Shown: positions 1-8,158, numbered from the stretch's first letter. The stretch is 64,000 nucleotides of DNA from Streptomyces sp. NBC_00425 (GCF_036030735.1 NZ_CP107928.1:3534001-3598000); one strand, 5' to 3'. Made by a program: numbers and translations. Notes: generated by a model from the letters alone, not told the origin.

Positions 1-1176
1 CTCGCAGTGCTTGCCGACCACGCGTGCCAGCATCGGCTCGGCGTCGCTGGCACGCGAGACGAGCGCGACGCTGTACTCGGCGTCGTACAGCGCCGTGCGG
101 ATGTTGTCGGACATGCCGCCGTCGACGGAGACGTACGTCCGCAGCCCGTCGAGCGGCTTGACGGTGCCCACCTCGTACAGGGTGAAGGCGGTCGGTCCGA
201 CGATCGCACGGCCCGGCTCGACGGAGATACGCGGCGTGCGCAGCCGTGCGGCCTCGCACTCGCGGGTGACGATCTCGGTCAGGGCCTTGGCGATCTCGTG
301 CGGCTCGCGGGGGTCGTCGTCGCTGGTGTACGCGATGCCGAGACCGCCGCCGAGGTCGATCTCGGGAAGCTCGACGCCGTGTTCGTCCCGGATCACCTTG
401 AGCAGCCCCACCACCCGGTGGGCGGCGACCTCGAACCCCGACATGTCGAAGATCTGCGACCCGATGTGCGAGTGGATTCCGATCAGCTCGAGCCCGTCGA
501 GCTGAAGGGCGCGCCGCACCGCCTCGGCCGCCTGCCCGCCGGCGAGCGGGATCCCGAACTTCTGGTCCTCGTGGGCGGTGGCGATGAACTCGTGCGTGTG
601 GGCCTCGACGCCGACGGTGATGCGGATCTGCACCCGCTGACGCCTGCCGAGGGACTGCGCGATGTGCGCGACCCGCACGATCTCCTGGAAGGAGTCCAGG
701 ACGATGCGCCCGACCCCGGACTCGACGGCCCGGCGGATCTCCTCCGTCGACTTGTTGTTGCCGTGGAAGGCGATGCGATCCGCCGGCATGCCGGCCGACA
801 GGGCGGTGGCCAGCTCGCCGCCGGAGCAGACGTCGAGGTTGAGCCCCTCCTCGTGCAGCCACCGCACGACGGCCCGGGACAGGAACGCCTTGCCGGCGTA
901 GAAGACGTCGGCGTCGCTGCCGAACGCGGTGCGCCAGGCGCGCGCCCGGCCGCGGAAGTCCGCCTCGTCGAGGATGTAGGCCGGGGTGCCGTGCTGCTCG
1001 GCGAGGCTGACGACGTCGACGCCGCCGACGGTCAGCACACCGTCGGCGTTCCGTGTGACGGTCTGCGCCCAGACCTTGCCGTCGAGGGTGTTCAGATCGG
1101 CGGGCGGCGCGGAGTAGTGGCCCTCGGTCAGTACGTCGGCGTGACGGGGCCCGGCGGGGTGGGCGGAACGGCTCAT
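1..1176 (-). CDS. lysA: Diaminopimelate decarboxylase LysA (3' end beyond the window)
   Basis: LysA is a PLP enzyme that decarboxylates meso-diaminopimelate to L-lysine, the last step of the DAP pathway. Translating the minus strand gives the family hallmarks: the PLP lysine in FYAGKAFLS, then HGNNKS, SHIGSQI, GGGLGIAY and the EPGR phosphate/substrate motif. The ATG is at 1176, with a GAGAGA ribosome site upstream and 14 bp after the nrtL stop, so the two genes form an operon. About 390 residues are present and the reading frame runs off the left edge, so only the C-terminus is missing. In related genomes hom, thrC and thrB follow, but they would lie outside the window. Confidence 0.95.
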   Translation of the reverse strand, partial: MSRSAHPAGPRHADVLTEGHYSAPPADLNTLDGKVWAQTVTRNADGVLTVGGVDVVSLAEQHGTPAYILDEADFRGRARAWRTAFGSDADVFYAGKAFLSRAVVRWLHEEGLNLDVCSGGELATALSAGMPADRIAFHGNNKSTEEIRRAVESGVGRIVLDSFQEIVRVAHIAQSLGRRQRVQIRITVGVEAHTHEFIATAHEDQKFGIPLAGGQAAEAVRRALQLDGLELIGIHSHIGSQIFDMSGFEVAAHRVVGLLKVIRDEHGVELPEIDLGGGLGIAYTSDDDPREPHEIAKALTEIVTRECEAARLRTPRISVEPGRAIVGPTAFTLYEVGTVKPLDGLRTYVSVDGGMSDNIRTALYDAEYSVALVSRASDAEPMLARVVGKHCE

Positions 1177-1190
1177 CTGGGCGTGCTCTC

Positions 1191-2273
1191 TCAGAGGTGA
1201 TCGGGTGCGTCGATACCGAGCAGGGACAGGCCGCCGGCCAGCACCGCCCCGGCGGCTTCGGCAAGCGCGAGCCGGGCACGGTGGGCGGCCGAGGGTTTCT
1301 CCTCACCACGGGGAAGGACGACGGGAAGCAGGACGAGGGTCACGTCGGCCAGCGCCAGAAGGTGTCGGGCGAGACGGGAGGGAGCGCCGGGGTCGAGACC
1401 GGGGGTGCCCGGCTGCGGGACGTCGGTCACTGCCGTGGCCAGGATGCGGGGGTAGTCCGCGAGAAGGGGAAGCAGTTCGTGGGCTTCGGACGGCACCTGA
1501 AGGCCGAAGTCGGCGGCGACGACATCCGTGACGGATTCCGTGACGGCGTCCGTGGCGCCGTCGAGCGGGCTGCCGGAACCGGACCACGGCCCGAACCCGA
1601 GATCGGCGGCGTTGCGGCGCACGGCCCGGGTGCGGGCGTGGGCGTAACGGACCCGGAAGAGAGGATTGCTCTCCCGCTGGACGAGATGATCCGCGGTCAC
1701 CCGGGGCCGGTCGTGCGGGGCCGGATGGAGCAGGGCCCAGCGTGCGGCGTCGAGACCGAGCGGGGCGGGGTCCTCGGGGGCGGGCGCGGGCCGCAGGGTG
1801 ACGGGCCCGTCGTGACTGATGTCGACGCGGCCGCCCTGCGCCGCGACGATCCGCGCGAGCGCGTCGGCGACGACCTCCGCACGCACCTCGTACGGCACCC
1901 GCACCGCGAAGACCTGCCCGGCGAGCCTGTCGCCGTGCCCGTACCGCGGCCCCTCACCGAGGACACGCCGGACGAGGACCGCGGCGGCAAAACCGTCGAG
2001 GCTGAGGTTGAGGAACCCCGGCCCGGTGATCTCGACGCCGGCGACCCCCTCGGACGCGGCCAGGTACGACCGGAGCACCTCGGCGACACGGAGCGGGGGC
2101 TGCCCGGCCGGCCGGGCGAGCTGCAGGGCGATGTTCGTGGCGTAGTCCCCACGCCCACCGGGCCCCGGCGGCGCGACCACGGCACGCGCAGGAACGGCGA
2201 CGCTGAGCTCCCCGGCCTCCACGGCACGACGCACCGCGCGCAGCACGGTACGGGAGAGCTCGACGGGGGTCAC
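1191..2273 (-). CDS. nrtL: ArgS-related anticodon-binding protein NrtL
   Basis: This is a 360-residue protein related to the non-catalytic parts of arginyl-tRNA synthetase: an N-terminal Add1-like segment (GDYATNIALQLARPAGQ, then GPGFLNLSL) and a C-terminal DALR-type anticodon-binding helical domain (FRVRYAHARTRAVRRNAA; LARHLLALADV). The catalytic HIGH and KMSKS motifs are absent, so it should not charge tRNA. The GTG at 2273 was chosen because similarity begins there (VTPVELSRTVLRAVRRAV); the open frame extends further upstream but is low-complexity. It is consistently found directly upstream of lysA in Streptomyces and is probably co-transcribed with it. Its role is unknown; a link to amino-acid supply is inference. 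Confidence 0.85.
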   Translation of the reverse strand: MTPVELSRTVLRAVRRAVEAGELSVAVPARAVVAPPGPGGRGDYATNIALQLARPAGQPPLRVAEVLRSYLAASEGVAGVEITGPGFLNLSLDGFAAAVLVRRVLGEGPRYGHGDRLAGQVFAVRVPYEVRAEVVADALARIVAAQGGRVDISHDGPVTLRPAPAPEDPAPLGLDAARWALLHPAPHDRPRVTADHLVQRESNPLFRVRYAHARTRAVRRNAADLGFGPWSGSGSPLDGATDAVTESVTDVVAADFGLQVPSEAHELLPLLADYPRILATAVTDVPQPGTPGLDPGAPSRLARHLLALADVTLVLLPVVLPRGEEKPSAAHRARLALAEAAGAVLAGGLSLLGIDAPDHL

Positions 2274-2490
2274 GGGACAAGCGTAGGGGAGGAGGGGGGT
2301 GGGTAGGCGAGCAGGTTTGCGAGAGGTCCGCGATGTGGACGCCGACACAGAAGAGAAACGGAGGCGCGGACGAGGGACGGGGAAGCGGGGACGAGGGCGC
2401 AAGGGGGAGACGAGGGAATGGAGAAGCGGGAGCGCCAAGCCCGGAACAGCAGCCGCCGCGGACACAGCGAGACGCACAGCCGGACGCTCG

Positions 2491-2518
2491 GCCACACCCG
2501 TGCAGCCACACCCGTGCA
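2491..2518. repeat. Two exact tandem copies of a 14-bp unit
   Basis: GCCACACCCGTGCA occurs at 2491-2504 and again at 2505-2518. It lies in the 260-bp spacer between nrtL and the receiver gene, whose remainder is a purine-rich tract on the plus strand (about 2340-2440). I see no gene in this spacer. Confidence 0.8.
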
Positions 2519-2533
2519 GCCGACGAAACAGCT

Positions 2534-2977
2534 CTACTCGGTCATGGGCCCCGCGCCGGACCCGCCACCCGTCCCGGCCCCCACACCCTCCCCCGCGTCG
2601 CTCTCCCTATCCATCAAGGTCCGAATGAGCGAGACGAGTTCGGCGGGATCGAAGGGCTTGGCGAGGAAGGCGTCGACTCCGACCTCCAGCCCGGCCTCCA
2701 CCTCGTACTGCGTACACGCACTGATGATGGCGAGCGGAAGATCACGTGTGCGTGGATCGGTACGCAGCCGAGCGGCGGTCCGCAGCCCGTCGAGCCGGGG
2801 CATGGCGACATCGAGGGTCACGAGATCGGGTCGCACCTGATGGACGACTTCCAGACACTCGACACCATCGGACGCGGTCACGACCTCGATGCCCTCCAGC
2901 TCGAGATTGACCCTGATCAGCTGCCGGATGACCTTGTTGTCGTCGACAACAAGCACCCGGCCCGACGCGCCTGGCAC
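2534..2977 (-). CDS. Stand-alone response-regulator receiver protein
   Basis: This CheY-like single-domain protein of about 147 residues has the full receiver signature: the acidic pair in VVDDNK, the phospho-acceptor Asp in LVTLDVAMPRLDG, the switch Ser in AIISACT and the Lys in FLAKPFDP. No output domain follows, only a short Gly-rich tail, so it must signal by protein-protein interaction. The start is uncertain: GTG at 2977 (VPGASGRVLVVDD) matches where homologues usually begin, but its Shine-Dalgarno is poorly spaced; GTG at 3031 gives an 18-residue extension. No kinase is adjacent. The next gene downstream on the same strand is nrtL, after a 260-bp spacer. Confidence 0.85.
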   Translation of the reverse strand: MPGASGRVLVVDDNKVIRQLIRVNLELEGIEVVTASDGVECLEVVHQVRPDLVTLDVAMPRLDGLRTAARLRTDPRTRDLPLAIISACTQYEVEAGLEVGVDAFLAKPFDPAELVSLIRTLMDRESDAGEGVGAGTGGGSGAGPMTE

Positions 2978-3136
2978 ACCTCGAGAGTAGGTCCGGACCG
3001 GCCACCGCGTCCGGGTTTTCCCCACTTCCACCCCCCACGGACGCCGCTCCGGCCCGCAGAAACACGTTCATGAACACCCCGAGGGAGCTGGTAGTGTTCT
3101 ACCCGTCGCCGCGAGCAAACAACTCCGGCCCGACAC

Positions 3137-3208
3137 GCCCCCGTAGCTCAGGGGATAGAGCAACGGCCTCCGGAGCCGTGTGCGCAGGTTCGAATCCTGC
3201 CGGGGGCA
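3137..3208 (+). tRNA. tRNA-Arg (anticodon CCG)
   Basis: The 72 nt fold as a cloverleaf. The acceptor strands GCCCCCG (3137-3143) and CGGGGGC (3201-3207) pair, with discriminator A3208. The D arm contains AGCTCAGGGGATAGAGC and the T loop is GGTTCGAATC. The anticodon stem ACGGC/GCCGT encloses CTCCGGA, giving CCG at 3170-3172 (reads CGG). CCA is not encoded. The 3' half from 3164 is the attachment site of the integrated element; the tRNA is kept intact at the left junction. Confidence 0.95.
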
Positions 3209-3213
3209 CCTTG
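3164..3213. other. attL core (50-bp direct repeat within tRNA-Arg)
   Basis: The segment from the anticodon stem to five bases past the tRNA end is identical, over 50 bp, to 17511-17560. Tyrosine integrases of AICEs typically use the 3' half of a tRNA gene as attB, which fits. The int gene ends about 230 bp away. Similarity to the right copy continues less perfectly to 3310. Confidence 0.9.
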
Positions 3214-3226
3214 TACGAGGTGCCCA

Positions 3227-3266
3227 AAGACCCCGCCACCAGCGCTTTCGCTGAGGACGGGGTCTT
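3227..3266 (+). terminator. Hairpin downstream of tRNA-Arg (element-borne copy)
   Basis: The outer stem AAGACCCCG (3227-3235) pairs with CGGGGTCTT (3258-3266), with an inner AGCG/CGCT hairpin. There is no long U-tract, which is usual in Streptomyces. The same structure is present at 17574-17613 beyond attR, so the element supplies its own terminator for the tRNA it restored. Confidence 0.75.
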
Positions 3267-3315
3267 GGCGTATGTGCAGGCGTGTGCCGCTCGGAGCGGC
3301 CGTATGTCGGGTGCT

Positions 3316-3333
3316 GTGGACTATGCGTGGACT
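3316..3333. other. Candidate integrase arm-type site (left end)
   Basis: GTGGACTATGCGTGGACT contains two GTGGACT units. A copy with one mismatch lies at 17434-17451. In the excised circle the two would flank the attP core, about 100 bp and 60 bp away, as expected for arm sites of a tyrosine integrase. Function is inferred. Confidence 0.55.
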
Positions 3334-3440
3334 GGCCGCAGGGCAGGAATCCGCAGGTCATCCCTAGAAGCGACGAAGCCCCCGGACCATAGTCCAGGGG
3401 CCATCATGCCGCAGGCGTGTGTGTCGCGGGTGGGTCAGGA

Positions 3441-4847
3441 TCAGGGCTCGTCGCGGGGCTCGTTCTCCCGGTCGTGGTCCTCGCCGAGGAGTTCGGCGAT
3501 CCGGCGGTTGGCGACGTCTTGGCGGCCGTCGAGGCACTTCGCGTAGCGGCTCAGGAGCACTTCGACGCTGTTGCCGGCGCGCTCGGCAACCTCGGTCGGG
3601 TCGACGCCAGCGTTGAGCCAGGATGAGAGCGCGGCGTGCCGCAGGTCGTACGGTCGAGCGGCCAGCGGCGAGGCCACCTGTTCCGGCGTGAGCGCCAGGT
3701 GCCGGGCCTCGTCCCAGACGCGCCAATAGGTGGTCGAGGCGACCACTCCCCCGCGCTCGTTGGCGAACAGCCGGCCGTCCTTGGCGGTGCCGAACTCTTC
3801 GATGTGCGCGAGGAGCATGCGGACGAGACGGGGTGGAATCGGAACGATGCGGGTCTCGTTGGCGGGCCGGTTCTTGAGGCCGCGGTTGTCGTGCACCTCC
3901 CCCGTTCCGGTCCAACGCTTACCGACGGTGGGACGGCTCTTCTCCAGGATCAACGAGCCCCACCCGATGTCCGGCAACGTGCAGTCCGGACGGCGCAGCG
4001 CCACAGCTTCCGCCGGCCGCAGCCCACCGAAGTACATGCAGGCAAAGAGTGCGACGAGGCGGCGACCACGGGCCCGTCGGTAGCCACCGACGTAGGAGAC
4101 AGCCCCCAGGAGCTCGGCCGCCTGCCGGGGGTTCACCACGACTCGGCGGTCTACTTCCTTGGTCACCTTGGGCAGCTTCCACTTCACGAGCGTGACCGGG
4201 TTCTCCGGGAGCTCCCCCAGCTCGACCGCGTAGGCCAGGGCGTTGAAGAGGACGGCCCGCTTGCGCCTCACCGTCTCGGCAGCCGCCGGAGCCCCGGAAA
4301 GGGTGAGCTTGAGCGAGTCGAGGACGCAGCGGATGTCCGCCGGATTCTTGAGCGTCGCCAGGGGCAGCGAGGCTTTGGCCACCCATCGGAGGGCGTTGGC
4401 GATGTCCACCGGCAGAGCGTCCTCGTCCTCGGCCTGGACGACGAAGGCCCAGCCGCGCAGGGCGCGCCGCAACACATCATCTGCCGGTCGACTGGGCCGG
4501 TCCCCCAGGAGCTGAGTCGTGACGAGCGTCATCGTCTCGTTCAGGCTGTCGCGGGAGTTCGGAGCGGCGTGCGGCCATTTCATGGCGACGTACGCCCGCG
4601 CGAAGTCGTACCAGGTGAGGGACTCTTTGACCGGCGCCATAGAGTCCGGCAGACCGGTTTCCGTGTCGAATGCCTCGCCCTTTTGCGCAGCCCGGAGCAG
4701 CTTCGCGCGGAAGTTGTCGGCGAGCGCCTTGGTCCGGAAGGTCTCGGAGAACGGCGGGACGTCGCCGACCTTCCATCGCACGTCGTACGACGGCGTCTTG
4801 TACGGCCGCTTGCGGATGCTCCACACCTTCACGTCATGGGACTTCAC
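3441..4847 (-). CDS. int: Site-specific tyrosine integrase of the AICE
   Basis: This 468-residue tyrosine recombinase integrates and excises the element at tRNA-Arg. An N-terminal arm/core-binding region is followed by a catalytic domain with Arg277 in FGGLRPAEAVALR, Arg403 and His404 in YDLRHAALS, and nucleophile Tyr435 in LLSRYAKC. The first box-II His is Tyr and the usual H/W of LGH is Asn (AGNS), substitutions common in actinobacterial AICE integrases. GTG at 4847 was chosen because it overlaps the xis stop as GTGA, indicating translational coupling; an ATG at 4874 would overlap xis further. The gene lies next to attL, the normal place for AICE int, and is the last gene of the rep-xis-int operon. 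Confidence 0.95.
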   Translation of the reverse strand: MKSHDVKVWSIRKRPYKTPSYDVRWKVGDVPPFSETFRTKALADNFRAKLLRAAQKGEAFDTETGLPDSMAPVKESLTWYDFARAYVAMKWPHAAPNSRDSLNETMTLVTTQLLGDRPSRPADDVLRRALRGWAFVVQAEDEDALPVDIANALRWVAKASLPLATLKNPADIRCVLDSLKLTLSGAPAAAETVRRKRAVLFNALAYAVELGELPENPVTLVKWKLPKVTKEVDRRVVVNPRQAAELLGAVSYVGGYRRARGRRLVALFACMYFGGLRPAEAVALRRPDCTLPDIGWGSLILEKSRPTVGKRWTGTGEVHDNRGLKNRPANETRIVPIPPRLVRMLLAHIEEFGTAKDGRLFANERGGVVASTTYWRVWDEARHLALTPEQVASPLAARPYDLRHAALSSWLNAGVDPTEVAERAGNSVEVLLSRYAKCLDGRQDVANRRIAELLGEDHDRENEPRDEP

Positions 4848-5014
4848 GCCGCCTCCCCGAGCCCGTGGAGCCACGAGGTGAAGTCACTGCGCCAGAAGCG
4901 GAGTTCACCGTTTGGAAGCTTGATCGCCTCCGGAGCATGTCCCAGCTCGCGCCAGCGGTAGAAGGTGCGGCGGGAGACTCCGCCCAGCTCGGCGAGGATC
5001 TGCGGGACAGTCAT
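4844..5014 (-). CDS. xis: Excisionase / MerR-like helix-turn-helix protein
   Basis: This 56-residue winged helix-turn-helix protein reads MTVPQILAELGGVSRRTFYR at its start and then has WRELG and a typical excisionase C-terminus (LPNGELRFWRSDFTSWL). It should bind DNA at attP/attL-attR and direct the integrase toward excision. The ATG at 5014 overlaps the rep stop in TGATG and its own TGA overlaps the int GTG, so rep, xis and int are translationally coupled. It is small, as usual for AICE Xis. Confidence 0.88.
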   Translation of the reverse strand: MTVPQILAELGGVSRRTFYRWRELGHAPEAIKLPNGELRFWRSDFTSWLHGLGEAA

Positions 5015-6381
5015 CAGTTCGTCTCGTCGGCGGTCCACGACGAGTCTCCTTCCGTGTCCGGGGTGTCGGGTCGCCGTGAGGTGGCGAGCCAGGATTCGGC
5101 GGCGGTCAGCCCGGTACCGGCGAAGCGCCAGTGAGAGAGGACAAGGACGGTGTCCGGATCCGGCATGGGGTGGCCGGCCAGGGCCGCGCGTTCGCGGGTG
5201 AGTGCTTCGTTGTGGTCGGCGCGTTCCTGGCGGAGGGCGCCGAGGGTGACGGAGTACGCGCGGGACTTGGTCGAGAAGTGGCCGCGGAAGCCGAGCATGT
5301 GGGCCCACTTGCGCAGGCGCAGGTCTTCGAGCTCAGGGAGCGCGCCGAGGTGCCAGCAGGTGAGGATCATCCGTCGGGCGTGGTCGGTGACGTCGGTGCC
5401 GATGAGGTCGATGACTGGGTTGCGGATCGGGCGGTCGAGGGTGCCGGTCGCGCTCTCCGCGCCCTTGGTGGCGTACTTGGCGATGTAGGAGGCGACGGCT
5501 CGGCTGCTCAGGTCGGTAGTGCCCGTGAAGTCGGCGGAACGGATGGGCCGGACGTCGAGCTCTTTGCCGAAGCGGAAGGTGTAGGCGCGACCGTCGAGGA
5601 TCGGACCAGGCGCCTCGGCGAGACGACCTGCCGAGCGGATCGCATCGCTGAGGAGCTCTGTCGTCGCCCAGGCCGGCGGAGTGTCCTCGGCACCTTCCGG
5701 ACCATCGAGCCGGATCACGGCGTGAAAGTGGACGGCACCGCGCCGCTGGTACTCGGCGACCTTGGCGTACGACACCTTGAGGCAGTCGCGCAGTGCGGAG
5801 CGGCCGATGCCCGCGCGGGAGGCGAGCTGCTGACGCAGGTAGGTGGTGAACCGAGCCCAGAGGGCACCGGCGTGCGCGTTCCAGAGGACGGCCGCGCGGT
5901 AGTCGTAGCGCTCCGGGTCGAGGGGCGTGCCGAGGATGGAGTCCCCTTCCGCGTGGACACGACCACAACGGCAGCGGCCGGCGGAGGGACGGTTATGGAC
6001 CGGGCCGAACGACGGGGCGGTGAAGGTGGCGAAGACGCGGGGGTGTCCTGCGACGACCGGGCCGATCCCCTTGCCGCCGCTCAGCCCGGCCGTGACCAGG
6101 TGGAACGTGTCCTTGCGGTAGACCTCGGCGCACGCGGCGCACCTGGTGGCGCGACGGTTGTTGCAGCGGATGAGGAGCTGTCCGACCGGAAGGTCTCGGT
6201 CGACGACCTCACGGACGATCTCGCCCGTAGCGGCGTGGACGTCTAGGCGGTGACCCTCCATCCGTACGGGCTGCTCGCAACCACCGAGACGTTGGATCTG
6301 CTGTGCGTAGCCGCTGAGGTCGCCGTGCAGGGCGAGGGCCGCCAGCTGACGGATGGCTCCGGGCGGAGCCTCGGGACGCAT
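5014..6381 (-). CDS. repSA: RepSA-type rolling-circle replication initiator
   Basis: This 455-residue protein resembles RepSA of pSAM2, which nicks the double-strand origin to replicate the excised element. It has a Cys-rich N-terminal zinc-binding region (CNNRRATRCAACAEVYRKD; CRCGRVH), a motif-1-like segment (HPRVFATFTAPSFG), an HUH-type metal motif (GAVHFHAVIRLDG) and a catalytic-tyrosine region (VASYIAKYATKG). The ATG at 6381 has a strong AAGGAGG site about 9 nt upstream. It is the first gene of rep-xis-int. An 8-bp GTCTAGAC palindrome lies about 60 bp upstream and may be its operator. The nick site was not identified. Confidence 0.9.
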   Translation of the reverse strand: MRPEAPPGAIRQLAALALHGDLSGYAQQIQRLGGCEQPVRMEGHRLDVHAATGEIVREVVDRDLPVGQLLIRCNNRRATRCAACAEVYRKDTFHLVTAGLSGGKGIGPVVAGHPRVFATFTAPSFGPVHNRPSAGRCRCGRVHAEGDSILGTPLDPERYDYRAAVLWNAHAGALWARFTTYLRQQLASRAGIGRSALRDCLKVSYAKVAEYQRRGAVHFHAVIRLDGPEGAEDTPPAWATTELLSDAIRSAGRLAEAPGPILDGRAYTFRFGKELDVRPIRSADFTGTTDLSSRAVASYIAKYATKGAESATGTLDRPIRNPVIDLIGTDVTDHARRMILTCWHLGALPELEDLRLRKWAHMLGFRGHFSTKSRAYSVTLGALRQERADHNEALTRERAALAGHPMPDPDTVLVLSHWRFAGTGLTAAESWLATSRRPDTPDTEGDSSWTADETN

Positions 6382-6439
6382 GTGCGGGTTCCTCCTTGGA
6401 GGGGCTGGAGTTTGGGGCCAGACCCCGGCTCGTCCAGGG

Positions 6440-6447
6440 GTCTAGAC
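6440..6447. promoter_or_regulatory. GTCTAGAC palindrome upstream of rep
   Basis: This is a perfect 8-bp palindrome between spdD and rep, on the promoter side of rep. The half-site is the same as in the larger operators at 9934-10030, 13147 and 13719. CTAG is generally rare in high-GC genomes, which makes the recurrence notable. It is the weakest member of the set because the G-run between half-sites is absent. Confidence 0.5.
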
Positions 6448-6482
6448 AGCGTGGGCAAGCCGAGGCAGAGAAGTGGATGAGG

Positions 6483-6803
6483 TCAGCGGCGGTCGCTCCG
6501 GAGGATGGAGCGGATGACGACCGCGCAGACGGCCACGGAGGCGGCGGTGATCGCAACAGCGAGGAGCATGGAGACCAGGACCGCACCGACGACGAGGACG
6601 GCGGCACTGCCACCAGCGATGAGGGCGAGCGTGCTGCCGGGCGTGAGCTGGACAGTCGGACGGTTGGAGGTCGGGGCGGACGGAACGGGGACGGAAGCCG
6701 GGGCATAGGCCGCCGGGCTGTACGCGGTCGGGCTGTAGACGGTCGGAGCCGGGATGGTGTGGACCGGGGCGGTGTCCTGCGGCGGGTACTTCGGGGTGAA
6801 CAC
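6483..6803 (-). CDS. spdD: SpdD-like mobile-element transfer protein
   Basis: This 106-residue membrane protein has a proline/serine/tyrosine-rich N-terminus (repeated YSP and PAP units) followed by about 50 hydrophobic residues forming two likely transmembrane helices and an RSILRSDRR tail. This is the layout of SpdD proteins, which assist intramycelial spread of actinomycete conjugative elements. Translation starts at GTG 6803 with a GAAGGGAT site. It is the last gene of the spd/tra operon. Identification rests on architecture and context more than on motifs. Confidence 0.75.
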   Translation of the reverse strand: MFTPKYPPQDTAPVHTIPAPTVYSPTAYSPAAYAPASVPVPSAPTSNRPTVQLTPGSTLALIAGGSAAVLVVGAVLVSMLLAVAITAASVAVCAVVIRSILRSDRR

Positions 6804-6827
6804 GTGGGTGATCCCTTCTGCGGGCGA

Positions 6828-6983
6828 TCAGTCGAGGAGGGCGGCGACGGCGGGGGCGAGGACGCTGTCGGCGACGAGGTAGCCGCCCAGGAGGAGCAGG
6901 GCGACCAGCCACCACGGCGGGCGGGCAAGCTGGATGCCGAGGACGGCGACGACGAGCACGGCGAACCAGAGCGGGACGGTCAT
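6828..6983 (-). CDS. Small transfer-region membrane protein (51 aa)
   Basis: The ATG at 6983 opens a 51-residue frame that is almost entirely hydrophobic: MTVPLWFAVLVVAVLGIQLA, then RPPWW, then a second helix (LVALLLLGGYLVA). Two transmembrane segments are predicted. It lies between spdD and a small zinc-ribbon-like gene, where AICEs commonly encode tiny Spd-type membrane proteins. Function in pock formation or spread is inference. Confidence 0.65.
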   Translation of the reverse strand: MTVPLWFAVLVVAVLGIQLARPPWWLVALLLLGGYLVADSVLAPAVAALLD

Positions 6984-6998
6984 GGCGGCGGTCTCCTG

Positions 6999-7181
6999 TC
7001 AGGCCTTGCAGCGGTGGGTGCGGGCGGCGAGTTCGGCGGCGGCGCGGCTGTCGTATTCGGTGGAGAAGTCACAGCGAGGTGCGGTGCAGGCGGCGAGGTG
7101 GCGGTTGCGGCCACGGGCGAGGTAGGAGGCGACCTGGACGGGGCCGATGCGGCGGACGTTGCGGAACCTGGGGTTGGTCAT
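6999..7181 (-). CDS. Small AICE protein with Cys/His residues (60 aa)
   Basis: This 60-residue basic protein (MTNPRFRNVRRIGPVQVASY at the start, then LARGRNRHLAAC) has Cys residues in ACTAPRCDFST and a final HRCKA, which could bind one zinc ion. The ATG at 7181 overlaps the stop of the upstream small gene as ATGA, showing coupling within the transfer operon. Similar mini-proteins are standard in pSAM2-like transfer regions; function is unknown. Confidence 0.65.
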   Translation of the reverse strand: MTNPRFRNVRRIGPVQVASYLARGRNRHLAACTAPRCDFSTEYDSRAAAELAARTHRCKA

Positions 7182-7363
7182 CGCGGGGTGTCCCCTCCGG
7201 TGAAGTCGTGGGCGTGGTCGGTGAGCCACTGCCTGATCTCGGGGAATTCGTCGGCGGTGGCGTGGTGGAACGCGGCTTGTGCGACGGCGACGGCTTCGAC
7301 GAGCCGATTGCGGCGGGTCAGTTCTGCGGCGTACTCCAGCGCGGAACGGATAGCGGGACGCAT
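7178..7363 (-). CDS. Small hypothetical AICE protein (61 aa)
   Basis: This is a 61-residue, mostly helical, soluble protein (SALEYAAELTRRNRLVEAVA; FPEIRQWLTDHAHDF). It sits between the DUF2637 gene (15-bp gap) and the Cys-rich small gene (4-bp ATGA overlap), so it is a real member of the transfer operon. I do not recognise a family beyond its AICE context. Confidence 0.65.
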   Translation of the reverse strand: MRPAIRSALEYAAELTRRNRLVEAVAVAQAAFHHATADEFPEIRQWLTDHAHDFTGGDTPR

Positions 7364-7378
7364 CGCGTGCGTCTCCTT

Positions 7379-8071
7379 TCAGAGGTGGGCGGCGACGGAC
7401 GGCGTCATGGACGGGGGCAGGCCGAGCCGGGCTCGGACGGTGTCGGGGTCGGCGGGGTGGCCGGTGGTAGCGCGGTGTTCCTCGGCCAGGACGCGGACGC
7501 GGTCGACGAGGGCGGGCGGCAGGGAGACGGCGGGAGCAGTGGGCGCCGGGGCAGGAACGGGGTTGGTGATCCGTTCGATAGCGGACTCCGGAGCCGGTTT
7601 CGGGTCGGTGGACGGTGCCGGGAGCGCGTCACGGTCGGGCTCCTCGACGGCGACCGGGGCAGTGGGCGTCCCCGTCTCCGTCGGTGCCTCTGGCATGCGG
7701 GACGTGTGCGCCAGAAGCGTTCCGCCGAAGAAGGCGACGGCGGGCCAGCCGGCCACCACGACGCGGAGCGACGCGGGAACGTCGTCCAGGTCGAGGAGCC
7801 CGGCGGTGGCGACGTTCGCGCCGAGGGATGCGGCCAGGGCCACCAGGAACCACAACCGGGGTCCCCCGGCGGGTTGTACAGCGCCCTGCTGCTCGCGCAT
7901 CCGACGCCATGCGGCGACCAGCAGCAGGTCGACGCTGACGGGGTAGGCCCACGCCTTCCAGCCGCCCTGTCCGGCCGCCTCAGCGAGGTCGTGCAGGTGC
8001 GAGAAGGACAGGGCACCCGCGATGACGGCCTGGACGATCACGGCGTCCACCCGGGCCAGTTGGGCACGCAT
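7379..8071 (-). CDS. DUF2637-type membrane protein of the transfer operon
   Basis: This 230-residue protein has about four hydrophobic helices in its first 125 residues (VIVQAVIAGALSFSHLHDLA; WAYPVSVDLLLVAAW; LWFLVALAASLGANVATAG; VVAGWPAVAFFGGTLLAH), matching the DUF2637 module often encoded next to AICE translocases. A Pro/Ala-rich linker and a helical C-terminus (ALVDRVRVLAEEHRATTGHP) follow. ATG 8071 has a GGAAGGAAG site. It is probably part of the envelope channel or spread apparatus; this is inferred from position. Confidence 0.8.
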   Translation of the reverse strand: MRAQLARVDAVIVQAVIAGALSFSHLHDLAEAAGQGGWKAWAYPVSVDLLLVAAWRRMREQQGAVQPAGGPRLWFLVALAASLGANVATAGLLDLDDVPASLRVVVAGWPAVAFFGGTLLAHTSRMPEAPTETGTPTAPVAVEEPDRDALPAPSTDPKPAPESAIERITNPVPAPAPTAPAVSLPPALVDRVRVLAEEHRATTGHPADPDTVRARLGLPPSMTPSVAAHL

Positions 8072-8158
8072 CGGCTCGGCTTCCTTCCGGTTCGAGGCAT
8101 GGGAGGGGTAGGGACTTGGCGCGAGGCGGTCACGCCGACCGTGGGGAAAGGGGTGCGG

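Noticed and set aside
7..1200. 397-codon plus-strand frame opposite lysA
   Set aside because: It is a GC-rich shadow; the minus strand encodes clear LysA motifs in the same interval.
3068..3361. Open frame antisense to tRNA-Arg encoding RQDSNLRTRLRRPLLYPLSY
   Set aside because: This is the well-known spurious translation of the minus strand of tRNA genes; a similar frame appears antisense to attR at 17439-17725.
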